Positions 1 through 8,155 of a stretch of 32,313 nt of DNA are shown here, piece by piece. The notes beneath the pieces were generated by a model. The model saw only the letters and a list, made by a program, of their open reading frames with translations. It ran no database searches and was not told the origin of the DNA. This stretch comes from Bacillota bacterium (GTDB taxonomy: Bacteria; Bacillota; Sulfobacillia; RBS10-35; JAJYVN01): contig JAJZXK010000001.1 of NCBI GenBank assembly GCA_021806565.1, positions 1 to 32,313 on the forward strand, in the 5' to 3' direction. The first letter of the stretch is position 1; every line of letters starts with the position of its first letter. The position numbers and the translations under genes were made by a program.

Positions 1-37
1 CGTTGTCGTCCGCCCATCCATCTTCAGCCAGCCGGGG

Positions 38-955
38 CTAGCCGGTCATGCCCGCATACTGCATGGTGGCGATGACCTTACTCTGCATGATCAGGAACAG
101 AATCATCGGCGGCAGTGCCATAACCATGCCAGCGGCGGCAAGGGCGCCGGCGAAGGCCACCGCATTGCCGACGGGGGCCAGTGTGGCGAAGGCCACCGGC
201 AGCGTCTTAAGGGCGTCGTTGTGGATATAGAGCTGGGGATTGGCCGCGTCGTTCCAAACACCGACGAACGTCAGCAGAATGAGCACCGACCACGCGGGCT
301 GCGTCGCCGGGTAGATGATGGCCTTGAGGATCTGCCATTCGCTAGCTCCGTCGATGCGTGCGGCCTGCAGCACATCGTCCGGGACGCCGTCGATGAACTG
401 TTTCATAAGGTAGAGGCCGAAGCTGGAGACCACCACGGGAAGGATCAGGGCCCAGTAGGTGTCGATCAACCCGAGGTGCTCGACCACCAAGTAGCGGGGG
501 ATGTTGGTCGCCGGGCCTGCGTACATCAGCGAGGCGATCACCAGAAACCAGATGAGCCGGTGGCCGGGCATCTGGCGGTGCTTGGACAGCGGGTAGGCGG
601 CGAGGGTGGCGATGGTCACCACACCGAGGACGACGCAAACGGCCACGAGCACGCTGTTGAAGAGGTATCGGGCAAAGGGCACGGACAGGCTGGACAACGC
701 CAGGACGAGGAGGCTGAAGTTCTGGGTGGTGTACTGGTACGGGAAGATCACGGGTGGGAAGTGGAACAACTCGTCATAGGTCATGAAGGCGTGGCCGAAG
801 AGGATCACAAACGGGACGAACATGACGATGGCGAAGGCGACCAGGCAAAGCACGCCCAGGATGGAAAGCTCGTCTTTGTGGATGTGGTTGCGCCGGCGGA
901 TGCGCCGACCACGCGCGACCTGGACGGCGTCTCCTTGGACCGTTGTGGTAGCCAC
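38..955 (-). CDS. Carbohydrate ABC transporter permease, MalG type
   Basis: This is an inner-membrane permease of a binding-protein-dependent sugar importer (MalG/LacG branch of BPD_transp_1), 305 residues, the normal family length. Visible are a Lys/Arg-rich cytoplasmic N-terminus (about residues 15-30), a first hydrophobic span near 33-55, further spans, and the EAA cytoplasmic loop around residues 185-218 (core AARIDGAS, followed by the conserved I-x-x-P step), which docks onto the ATPase. The start is GTG at 955, preceded by AGGAGGG about 10 nt upstream. It is the last gene of the minus-strand run SBP, MalF-type, MalG-type; only about 60 bp separate it from the upstream permease, so co-transcription is likely. 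No ATPase follows within the visible 37 bp, so the energising subunit is elsewhere or shared, as with MsmX-type systems. The substrate cannot be read from the sequence. Confidence 0.93.
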   Translation of the reverse strand: MATTTVQGDAVQVARGRRIRRRNHIHKDELSILGVLCLVAFAIVMFVPFVILFGHAFMTYDELFHFPPVIFPYQYTTQNFSLLVLALSSLSVPFARYLFNSVLVAVCVVLGVVTIATLAAYPLSKHRQMPGHRLIWFLVIASLMYAGPATNIPRYLVVEHLGLIDTYWALILPVVVSSFGLYLMKQFIDGVPDDVLQAARIDGASEWQILKAIIYPATQPAWSVLILLTFVGVWNDAANPQLYIHNDALKTLPVAFATLAPVGNAVAFAGALAAAGMVMALPPMILFLIMQSKVIATMQYAGMTG

Positions 956-1015
956 TGCGCGAGTTCCCTCCTCACACTCGGTACTGGGAGGCCGGCGACA
1001 AGTTGCCGGCCCAGA

Positions 1016-1963
1016 TCATTTTTCGCTGAGCCAGTTGAGTAGGAGTCGCCCGAGACCATAGGACCACACGAACATAATGGCTGCGATGGCTGAGGCATAC
1101 CCCATCATGAACCGCACACTGGCATAGTCCGCGGCGTAATCGCCAATGGTGAGGCCGGCGTAGTCCGGACTGTTGACGCCGCCGCCCGTGATCAGGCTGC
1201 CGCCAAAGCTGGCGACGATCGCAAGGATGCCATTCATCAAGAGGAAGGGCTTCATCTGGGGGACGGTGATGTAGAAGAGCTCCTGCCAGGCATTGCGAAC
1301 GCCGTCGACGCGGGCTGCCTCGTAGAGCTCGGGCTTCACGGTCTGCAGGCCTGAGAGGAAGATGAGGAACCCAGTACCCATGCTCATCCAGAGGGCGAGC
1401 GTGATGGCAATCGGCATGATCAGGTGCGGGTTCTGCAGCCAGGCGATCGGCTGGTGCGTGATGCCGAGCCGCATCAGCCAGTAGTTGAAGAGGCCGTATT
1501 GATCGGTGGAAAGGAAGTATCCGGCGATCAGGCCGACGGTAATGCCGGCCTGGAGCGACGGGGCATACAGGGCGAGGGTGAGGGGAACGCGCCATGTGAC
1601 CCGAACACGGTTGATCGTCCAAGCGAAGAAGAAAGACAGCGCCAAGCCCACTGGGCCGGTGATCAGGCCGTAGATCAGAGTGTTGCGTACTGCAATGATG
1701 AAGACGTTATCGTACAGGAATAGGGTTTGAAAATTCTGCAACCCAATCCAACGTGGAGCCTGCAGAATGTCATAAGAGGTGAAGCTGATCGCGATACCCG
1801 CGACGACGGGCAGGATCGTGAAGAGCGTGAAGCCGACCAGGAACGGTAGCAGCATGATATAGGACGCGCGGAAGGACCACACCTTACGCAGCCACCGCTG
1901 GAACGTTGCCGCGATGCTGGGCCTGCGCACCACCCCTGAGAGTACCTGCGCCTCCGCCTGCAT
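1016..1963 (-). CDS. Carbohydrate ABC transporter permease, MalF type
   Basis: Membrane permease of a sugar ABC importer, 315 residues, partner of the MalG-type gene downstream. A cytoplasmic N-terminal segment (residues 1-32) is followed by a strong span (about 33-60, LPFLVGFTLFTILPVVAG) typical of the UgpA/MalF branch, and then by more spans. The EAA loop lies around residues 215-245 (EAARVDGVRNAWQ, then a conserved Pro). The ATG at 1963 is preceded by GAGGAGG about 11 nt upstream. It lies 101 bp downstream of the giant solute-binding protein gene, with a strong stem-loop between the two. The short N-terminus lacks the extra MalF P2-type insertion, as usual for non-enteric sugar permeases. 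The role as an importer subunit is secure; the sugar is unknown. Confidence 0.93.
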   Translation of the reverse strand: MQAEAQVLSGVVRRPSIAATFQRWLRKVWSFRASYIMLLPFLVGFTLFTILPVVAGIAISFTSYDILQAPRWIGLQNFQTLFLYDNVFIIAVRNTLIYGLITGPVGLALSFFFAWTINRVRVTWRVPLTLALYAPSLQAGITVGLIAGYFLSTDQYGLFNYWLMRLGITHQPIAWLQNPHLIMPIAITLALWMSMGTGFLIFLSGLQTVKPELYEAARVDGVRNAWQELFYITVPQMKPFLLMNGILAIVASFGGSLITGGGVNSPDYAGLTIGDYAADYASVRFMMGYASAIAAIMFVWSYGLGRLLLNWLSEK

Positions 1964-2028
1964 GTTCCTGCAGCCTCCTCTGCCCTAGCCGCTCACCTCG
2001 AACGGAGGCGCGAGCGGATGGACCAACG

Positions 2029-2056
2029 GGGGAACCGGGCACACGCCCGGTTCCCC
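2029..2056 (-). terminator. Perfect 12-bp stem-loop between binding protein and permease genes
   Basis: GGGGAACCGGGC (2029-2040) pairs perfectly with GCCCGGTTCCCC (2045-2056) across a 4-nt loop. It starts 9 bp past the stop codon of the solute-binding protein gene and ends 65 bp before the start of the MalF-type permease. No T-run follows on the minus strand, so it is not a classic intrinsic terminator. By analogy with the malE-malF intergenic element, it probably stabilises the upstream mRNA end or attenuates transcription, giving more binding protein than permease. The structure is seen directly; the function is inferred. Confidence 0.65.
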
Positions 2057-2064
2057 TCCGTGCA

Positions 2065-5000
2065 TTAGGCGCCTACGGCGAGCCTACCGGCCTGCTTCTT
2101 CGTGAGACCGAACTGGATCTCCTGGCGGTACAGCTCGTCGTTGATGTTCTGCGTGGCCCAGCGCAACTGAGAGCGCGGATTCTGGCCGTCCACGACGACG
2201 TTGGTCCAGATGCTGTTGATGTACCGGTCCGAGATGTACCCGCCCGGGACAACCGGCAGGGGTTGGAACTGGGACCACGCCTTGGCGAAGACCCGCAGAT
2301 CGCTTTCTGACCACGGCAGGCCGCGCAACGCTTGGATGTTGGCCGTGTTCCAGGCTACCTGGATGCCACCGATGGCCTCGATGTTGTTGGCGAACTCCAA
2401 CTGTGCGTTGGTTGAGGTCCACCATTCGACAAACTTCCAGGCCTCGTTGGGATGCTTGGCGCTCCGGGGCATCAGGATGACGTTGGATTGGCCGCCCAGG
2501 TCGCCGGCGGTGCCGTTCCACTTGCAATATGCCCCAGCCGGGAGACCCGGCTGATTCGGGTCTGACGTGCTGGAGGGGAAGGCGCACGGGCCGCTTTGGA
2601 CCACGGTACAGCCCTTGCTGGTGCACTCGTAGGGCGTGGACGGGATCGACGAGATCCCCCACAGGCCGGCGATCTGGGGTGCAGCGACGCTGAGCTGCAC
2701 GAACTCAGGGTACCCACCGATGGCCAAGGGCACCTGGCCGGTCTGGAAGCGGGTGAAGATGTTGGCAGCCAGCGGCACCTGCCATTGCGTGTAGAGATTG
2801 GTCCACTGCTTGAAGGCCTGGTATGCCTGCGGCGTGTTCAGGGCCGCCCGGATGCCGTTGGACGTGTTCGCGTAGAACGCGCCACCGTTCTGGTATAGGA
2901 AGGGCAGCAGTCCACCACTGGCGGCCAGCGGGCTGAACGCGTAGTAGAACTCCATGCCGTGCGAGTTGATCACTGGAAGTTCCTTGTAGAGCTCCGGCCA
3001 CGTCTGCGGGATGGGCAGGTGCAATGCCTTCATGATGTCCTTGCGATAGAACATCAAGGTCATGCCTTGAGTCTCAGGGACACCGTAGACCGCCTTTTGG
3101 TGGTGGCTGTTGGTGAACGTATACGGAACCAGCGCCTGTGGCACGAACCGCTGCTTGATCACGTTCCAGTTCGGAAAGGAACTGAAGCTGTGCGCTCCCT
3201 TGCGCAGTGCAAAGTCCACCGGAGATGTCGGCGGCATTCCGGTCGCAAGGTCAGGGCCGTGGCCGGCGACCTGCGCCAGGAGCACGATGCCGTACCCACC
3301 TGGCACTACGTTGAAGTTGACGTGAATACCGGTCGCGGGGGTGAACTCGCTCTGACTCATCTGGCTCATGATGGCTGCCCAGGTTTGCCCATAACCGACC
3401 CAAACCTTGATGGCGCTGCTGTAGCGGCTACCGACGCCGGTGTAGTTGCGGTAGAAGGACAGGATGAAGGTGTCCCAAGTAGCCGCCATCTGCTGCACGA
3501 GGTTGGCGGATGGCGAGGGGAAACGGTAGTTGGGGCTGGCCAAGGCGAACCAGTCCATGCTCACGGCTTGGGATTGCAACTGCGTGATCCACGACGCGAG
3601 CGCCGCTTCGTTCTGTTGCCACCGCACCATATCGAGCTTGATCTGGTGCGGATGGTCGGCCATCTGTTGAATGTCGGTCGCGGTGATGTTGATGGAATTG
3701 GCCGCCGTTGGGGACACTCCGCCCGCGTCATAGGTAAGGATGGCAGCCTGCTGGTGCAGTACGTGTACGATGGACTTCAGTTGGGCAACGAGCCCCGGCA
3801 CGTTTTGCGCGAGGTTATAGGTAACGTTCGGGTTTGGATTCGGTCCCGCGATCATGATGACCTCGCGCTGCAGTTCACCCAAACGCTGAGTCACCTGCTG
3901 GATGACGGCGAGCACCTGGCCGACCATGCCGAGAGTGGTACGGAAACGAATATAGTGAGTTCCCTTCGTGAGTGCAATCAACGCCGGTTTGCCGTTGGGC
4001 TGGCTGAAGGTGACCATGTCCCAGGCATTGCGGAACGGGAACGACACCCACTGTGCCCCATTGAAGGGCACTTTGCCGTCGATGGTCATCTGCCGCGTGG
4101 CCGGCAAACCCTGCATGCCTGCCTGCAGGATTTTGAAACCAAGCTTGTAGAAGCCGGAGTGGGATACCGTGATCTTATACGTGATCGACTTATCGGGAAG
4201 CTGCCAAAAGTTGCCATCTAGCTCGTTCAGAACGTAGTAGCCGTTGCTGTGGGGCACGATGCTGGGGTAAGAAGTGGATCCAGGGCGGATTGTCGACGCG
4301 GATTCGCGGTAGGGGGCCTCCGCCTGCACCTGGAGGCACATTCCGCACGTGACGGGTTTCAGGCCCTTGGCTTGCCACTTGGAGACGTACTGTTGGTAGG
4401 ACGGGATGGCGGGGGCTCCCTGGAAGGTGATGGACTGGATCGCCATGGGCTCCCGCACCATGACCAGGCGCACCACGTGCTGGCCCTTGGGGAGGCAGAA
4501 CTGAAGCGGGCTGCGGTAGGTGCCCAGGATGTCGCGCACCTGGGTGGTCTGCCAAACTTCGCGTTCCCCAGGAACCGGATAGAGGTTGTCGCCACGGTTA
4601 TCCTTCGGGAACGTGGCATAGCCCGTCTTCGAGTTGACGGACATTCCTTGCCACGTCCACATCCCGGGGAAGGGTACCTGGCGAGCCTCCTGGTACTGGT
4701 ATCCATTGTACCCGGTGGGGCCGGTCGGGCCGGTGAGGTTAAGCGCGCAGGCATTGGCTGTAGGGTGTTTGGACGAAGGGATGGTCCAGGCCGGCGACGG
4801 GCTCACGGGTACGTAGGCACGTTGCGGGTTGATCCATCCGGGTAGAGAGCCGGGATTGAGGCCAGAGGCCTTCGCCGCGGCAAGCACGGACGATGAAACC
4901 TTCGGCGGCTTGACCGTGGAGGCGACCGTCTTCACCGTGCCAGGGGGATCGATCTGAACCCCCCGCACGGCCGCCGTCCCCCGTCCGCACCAGGGCCCGG

Positions 5001-5871
5001 AATTGGCAGCCGAAACGTTCGATGTGAAGGCTTTGACACTGGTCTTCCCTGCGGAGTAGCAAGTGGGATAGTCATAGTACTTGATGTGCAATTGATACAG
5101 ACCGGTATGCTTGACTGTTACCGGAAATTGGATCCACTTCACCGTCTCGGGCCACCCGAGGGCCGAGTGCGTGTTCCCGCCAAGCGATCCCGCAGGCAGA
5201 ACTTTGGGGCCGGGTTGGCCTTTGGTGCCGGAATACGATTGATAGTGCGCGGGAACGATGGAGACGCGCGTACTGGCCGGCGCCGTCTTTGCGCCCTGGG
5301 TCTTCCACTGCTGCATGGCGGAGAAGTAGGTCCTCTGGCTGAGGATGGCAACCGGCAAGACCGCCGTGTCCAACTGCGACGTTCCGCCCAGTCCCGTCGC
5401 CCCAGCGGTCTGGATGGGTAGGACGAACGGCGCCGCGCGGGATCCTTGTACGGTTCGCGTCTGGTTCATGGCGATGGGCGCCTTCGGCAAGGGCTTGGAT
5501 TTTGGAACCGAAGAGGATGCGCTCGATGACGAGGTCGTCGCCGTCGAGCTCTTATTAACGGAAGACTTTTGTGCGGCGATTACCGCCTTGGCCGCCGCCT
5601 GCGCAGCGGCGGCCGCGGTCAGTGTCTTGCCGTTTGAGGCACTAGGCGCGCCGGTTGTCGTGGTGGTCTTGGTCGCCGTGCCGCCGGTCGTTCCGGTCGT
5701 GGCTGCGGCCTTCGCCGTCACACCCCCCGTGGCGGCGGCCGCGGCCCCGGTTGCAGTCACGGGCGCGGTGGGCGATGCAGCGAATGTCGGTGCGGTCGCT
5801 CCGGAAACGAGCAGCCCACTCAGGGCCGTCGCCAGCAGCGTTCGCCCAGCGACCGTCCGCCGACGTCTCAT
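2065..5871 (-). CDS. Giant secreted solute-binding protein with carbohydrate-binding-like modules
   Basis: This protein of about 1268 residues is roughly three times the usual length of a sugar-binding protein. Residues 1-32 form a signal peptide (RRRR n-region, hydrophobic core, TFA-AS cleavage site) without a lipobox Cys. Residues 33-125 are Ala/Thr/Ser low-complexity sequence. Two beta-sandwich-like modules follow, about 190-490 (contains GLYQLHIKYYDYP) and 505-655 (starts QVQAEAPYRES and contains SGFYKLGFKI), resembling CBM35-like domains. A helical stretch covers 657-815. An SBP_bac_1/8-type domain runs from about 813 to the end (GVPETQGMTLMFYRKD, PQTWPELYKEL, AIGGYPEFVQLS). ATG 5871 is preferred because GAGG lies 6-7 nt upstream; GTG codons at 5883 and 5874 are alternatives. 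It heads the permease operon and presumably captures a polymeric or oligomeric glycan outside the cell. The SBP assignment is secure; the module assignments are tentative. Confidence 0.85.
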   Translation of the reverse strand: MRRRRTVAGRTLLATALSGLLVSGATAPTFAASPTAPVTATGAAAAATGGVTAKAAATTGTTGGTATKTTTTTGAPSASNGKTLTAAAAAQAAAKAVIAAQKSSVNKSSTATTSSSSASSSVPKSKPLPKAPIAMNQTRTVQGSRAAPFVLPIQTAGATGLGGTSQLDTAVLPVAILSQRTYFSAMQQWKTQGAKTAPASTRVSIVPAHYQSYSGTKGQPGPKVLPAGSLGGNTHSALGWPETVKWIQFPVTVKHTGLYQLHIKYYDYPTCYSAGKTSVKAFTSNVSAANSGPWCGRGTAAVRGVQIDPPGTVKTVASTVKPPKVSSSVLAAAKASGLNPGSLPGWINPQRAYVPVSPSPAWTIPSSKHPTANACALNLTGPTGPTGYNGYQYQEARQVPFPGMWTWQGMSVNSKTGYATFPKDNRGDNLYPVPGEREVWQTTQVRDILGTYRSPLQFCLPKGQHVVRLVMVREPMAIQSITFQGAPAIPSYQQYVSKWQAKGLKPVTCGMCLQVQAEAPYRESASTIRPGSTSYPSIVPHSNGYYVLNELDGNFWQLPDKSITYKITVSHSGFYKLGFKILQAGMQGLPATRQMTIDGKVPFNGAQWVSFPFRNAWDMVTFSQPNGKPALIALTKGTHYIRFRTTLGMVGQVLAVIQQVTQRLGELQREVIMIAGPNPNPNVTYNLAQNVPGLVAQLKSIVHVLHQQAAILTYDAGGVSPTAANSINITATDIQQMADHPHQIKLDMVRWQQNEAALASWITQLQSQAVSMDWFALASPNYRFPSPSANLVQQMAATWDTFILSFYRNYTGVGSRYSSAIKVWVGYGQTWAAIMSQMSQSEFTPATGIHVNFNVVPGGYGIVLLAQVAGHGPDLATGMPPTSPVDFALRKGAHSFSSFPNWNVIKQRFVPQALVPYTFTNSHHQKAVYGVPETQGMTLMFYRKDIMKALHLPIPQTWPELYKELPVINSHGMEFYYAFSPLAASGGLLPFLYQNGGAFYANTSNGIRAALNTPQAYQAFKQWTNLYTQWQVPLAANIFTRFQTGQVPLAIGGYPEFVQLSVAAPQIAGLWGISSIPSTPYECTSKGCTVVQSGPCAFPSSTSDPNQPGLPAGAYCKWNGTAGDLGGQSNVILMPRSAKHPNEAWKFVEWWTSTNAQLEFANNIEAIGGIQVAWNTANIQALRGLPWSESDLRVFAKAWSQFQPLPVVPGGYISDRYINSIWTNVVVDGQNPRSQLRWATQNINDELYRQEIQFGLTKKQAGRLAVGA

Positions 5872-6251
5872 CACGGTCCTCACCCCTCGTCAACTCGTTA
5901 AGGTGTACGCAAGCCGTTACCGTTCCGGCGTACTTCGCGCCTGCCTGCGTCGGTCCCTGCAACTGTCCGCGGTTCGGTGTGGTGTGGGGGGGCGCGAGCG
6001 CCCGATCGGGGTGTGCCGGGAAACGCTGCGCCGACGCGGGGCAATATTCGCCACGTGGAACCGCGCCCCTGCCCCTTCAGGAGCGTCGCGATGCGGCTGT
6101 CGCGTCTTGCAACGGCCGTCTCAAACGATGCGCCAGTGGGAAGGATTCTGCGCTTTCGTCGCCAATGACCGTTTCCAGGCTTCGGTCGATGTCAATGCGG
6201 ATACGGGACCTGTGGGTTTGCCCGTGCCAGGGTAGTCCGGAGGTGCGGCAC
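5872..6251. other. Divergent intergenic region between binding protein and stalk-protein genes
   Basis: This 380-bp gap separates the minus-strand importer operon from the long plus-strand gene run, so it should hold both promoters. No convincing -35/-10 pair was found on either strand, and no tRNA or conserved RNA was recognised. The plus-strand reading frame that continues upstream from the stalk protein through this region looks like non-coding GC-rich sequence rather than an N-terminal extension. The segment GCAAGCCGTTAC near 5910 only loosely resembles a LacI/CcpA-type operator. Confidence 0.5.
6239..6245 (+). promoter_or_regulatory. Ribosome binding site selecting a TTG start
   Basis: GGAGGTG at 6239-6245 lies 6 nt before the TTG at 6252. 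It overlaps a GTG (6243) that is too close to be used, and this decides the start of the stalk-domain protein. Confidence 0.6.
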
Positions 6252-7397
6252 TTGGCGAAGCGACGGTGGCGCAGGGTGATGGCTCTGGGTGCAGCGGCGC
6301 TGGGCGGAACTGCGGTGCTCGCCGCCGGGGTGGTCAGCGCCGCGCCGTCCACGGCGATCCGGATCGAGGTCAACGGTCGCACGGTAGAACTTGGGGCACC
6401 ACCCCTCGTGGTCCGCAACCATGTCTACCTGCCGTTGCGCTTCATCGCTCAGACGCTCGGAGTTCCGGTCCATTGGGACGGCACCAATCGTACCGTATAC
6501 CTGGGGACGACGCCACCGGGCGCCAACGGCGCGGGCGCCTTCACCTACCAGGGCCTGACCTACCGTGCGACCGCCCTGCAGGTGCGCAGCTATCCCGGGC
6601 ACCAACACACATCCGGTGTCTATTGGGTTGTCAGTTACGGCGTGACCAACACCACAGCGGCTCCCGTGGACGTTGCCACGACGCAACCGCCACTGGGTTT
6701 GCTTGGTCCGGGCGGGCAACAGCTGCTGCCGGAGGTTTCGTTGGGCGGACCGGCTCCTCAGGTGATCAATCCCGGTATCACTTTTTCCAGCTACATGGTC
6801 GTTCCGGTACCAAGCGGCGCACTGCCTTCTGCGTACGGCCTTGGATTCGACACCTACCACGTGGTCAACACCACCTTTGAGACGCAGCCGGTTTCGGCGT
6901 CGCTTCCCGTGTCCCAATCCGAGACCATGACCACACCGGTGTCAGCGACGTATGCGATCACCGATGTGTGGAACCGATCTATTCAGAATGTGACGATTGG
7001 TCAGGTTGTGCAGACGACATCCGTATTGCCGAACACATCCAGCTCCAGTTTTGATCCCGGAACTACGCTCTGGATCGTCAACTTTTCTATCTCCAATCCT
7101 AACCTGACAAGTGTATCCTTTTCTTCCACCAACTTCGCGCTCAATTTGGGTGGAGAGCTTGATATCCCACCGCTCTCGGTGGCCAGCATACCAGGATACT
7201 TCGGGCCGACTGACCTGTCGCAGCCAGGGGGCGTATTGCTTGCGTCCGATCAGAGCTTCTCTGGCGCGCTGGCATTCGCCGTCCCGCAGGGCACGCCCAC
7301 AGGCTCGCCTTCCCTCTCCATTCGAGTCAACGGTCAACAGCGTCTCATCAGCCTCACCCCGTGCAGCGGCAATGTTTGTCCTCCAATCGGCGACTGA
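6252..7397 (+). CDS. Secreted stalk-domain (copper amine oxidase N-terminal-like) protein
   Basis: A secreted protein of 381 residues. The TTG at 6252 gives a textbook signal peptide: KRRWRR, then a hydrophobic Ala/Leu/Gly core ending in SAAP near residue 31. Residues about 35-80 form a Cu_amine_oxidN1 stalk domain, recognisable by VNGR, the phrase YLPLRFIAQTLG and VHWDG, which is common in surface proteins of Bacillota. Residues about 95-210 look like a DUF4352/TasA-like beta-sandwich (YWVVSYGVTNTT), and a similar strand-rich module occupies about 230-380 (LWIVNFSISN). No catalytic motif was seen. It is the first gene of the plus-strand run and ends 35 bp before an efflux-type ATPase gene, so it is probably a cell-surface partner in the same operon. 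The stalk domain is firmly recognised; the specific role is unknown. Confidence 0.8.
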   Translation: MAKRRWRRVMALGAAALGGTAVLAAGVVSAAPSTAIRIEVNGRTVELGAPPLVVRNHVYLPLRFIAQTLGVPVHWDGTNRTVYLGTTPPGANGAGAFTYQGLTYRATALQVRSYPGHQHTSGVYWVVSYGVTNTTAAPVDVATTQPPLGLLGPGGQQLLPEVSLGGPAPQVINPGITFSSYMVVPVPSGALPSAYGLGFDTYHVVNTTFETQPVSASLPVSQSETMTTPVSATYAITDVWNRSIQNVTIGQVVQTTSVLPNTSSSSFDPGTTLWIVNFSISNPNLTSVSFSSTNFALNLGGELDIPPLSVASIPGYFGPTDLSQPGGVLLASDQSFSGALAFAVPQGTPTGSPSLSIRVNGQQRLISLTPCSGNVCPPIGD

Positions 7398-7432
7398 GGC
7401 GCAGGCGGTCCCGGTCAGGGGAGGTGGCATCT

Positions 7433-8155
7433 TTGGCCGAAGCGGCGGCGAGTCCGGGGATGACCCCGGTGATCACCGCCCGGGATGTCGTCAAGACTTA
7501 CCGGCGCGGTTCGACGGCGGTCGAAGCCCTCAAGGGCCTCTCGTTTGATGTGCCACGGCAGCGGATGACGCTCCTCAAGGGGCGATCCGGCTCGGGCAAG
7601 ACGACGATGTTGAATCTGATGGCGGGATTGGATCGTCCGACGTCGGGGAGCATTCGTTTTGAAGGTCGCGACGTCGGCGCGATGAGCGATGCCGAATTGA
7701 CGCGGCTGCGGCGGCGTGAGATCGGGTTGGTGTTTCAAACGTTCGCGCTTTTGCCGACCTACTCAGCCTATGAGAATGTTGACTTGGCCCTGCGTATTGC
7801 GGGGTTGGGTGCCCGCCAGCGCGACCGGCGGGTGCGGGAGGTGCTGTCGCTGGTCGGACTGGCCAAGCGAATGCACCACCGGCCCTTCGAACTCTCCGGT
7901 GGGGAACAGCAACGGGTATCGATCGCCCGGGCCTTGGCGCCCCATCCGTCGCTCATCTTTGCCGACGAGCCCACAGGGGAATTGGATTCGACGACCGGCT
8001 TGGGTATCGTGCGCCTTTTCCGCCGGCTGATGGAAGAGGAGTCGGTGACCGTGTGCATCACGACGCATGACGCGGCCGTGATGGCGTTCGCGGATGTTAC
8101 GTACGAGATCGTGGACGGTCGCATCGTGGGGGAGGTGCAGCGCACCGATGGCTGA
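7433..8155 (+). CDS. ABC transporter ATPase, MacB/LolD type
   Basis: Nucleotide-binding subunit of about 240 residues from the LolD/MacB/FtsE group, which powers FtsX-type permeases rather than sugar importers. Walker A is GRSGSGKTT at residues 50-58 (Lys56), the Q-loop is in VFQTFALLP, the signature is the canonical LSGGEQQR, Walker B is IFADEPTGELD, and the H-loop is in TTHD. TTG 7433 is chosen because AGGGGAGG (7417-7424) sits 8 nt upstream; GTG 7424 and ATG 7460 are alternatives. The 3' end overlaps the adaptor gene by 8 bp, implying translational coupling. The genes downstream supply the adaptor and permease of the same exporter. Family assignment is very safe; the exported substrate is unknown. 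Confidence 0.93.
   Translation: MAEAAASPGMTPVITARDVVKTYRRGSTAVEALKGLSFDVPRQRMTLLKGRSGSGKTTMLNLMAGLDRPTSGSIRFEGRDVGAMSDAELTRLRRREIGLVFQTFALLPTYSAYENVDLALRIAGLGARQRDRRVREVLSLVGLAKRMHHRPFELSGGEQQRVSIARALAPHPSLIFADEPTGELDSTTGLGIVRLFRRLMEEESVTVCITTHDAAVMAFADVTYEIVDGRIVGEVQRTDG

Noticed and set aside
2959-4221. A 420-codon open frame on the plus strand opposite the giant binding protein
   Set aside because: No recognisable motif and strongly skewed composition; it lies wholly inside a well-supported gene.
5905-5922. CcpA/LacI-like operator around GCAAGCCGTTAC
   Set aside because: Several key consensus positions do not match and the dyad is imperfect, so it is not above chance.
5655-6251. Upstream extension of the stalk-domain protein frame
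   Set aside because: The extension overlaps the start of the divergent gene, has non-protein-like composition, and would bury the signal peptide in the middle of the protein; TTG 6252 with GGAGGTG explains the start better.
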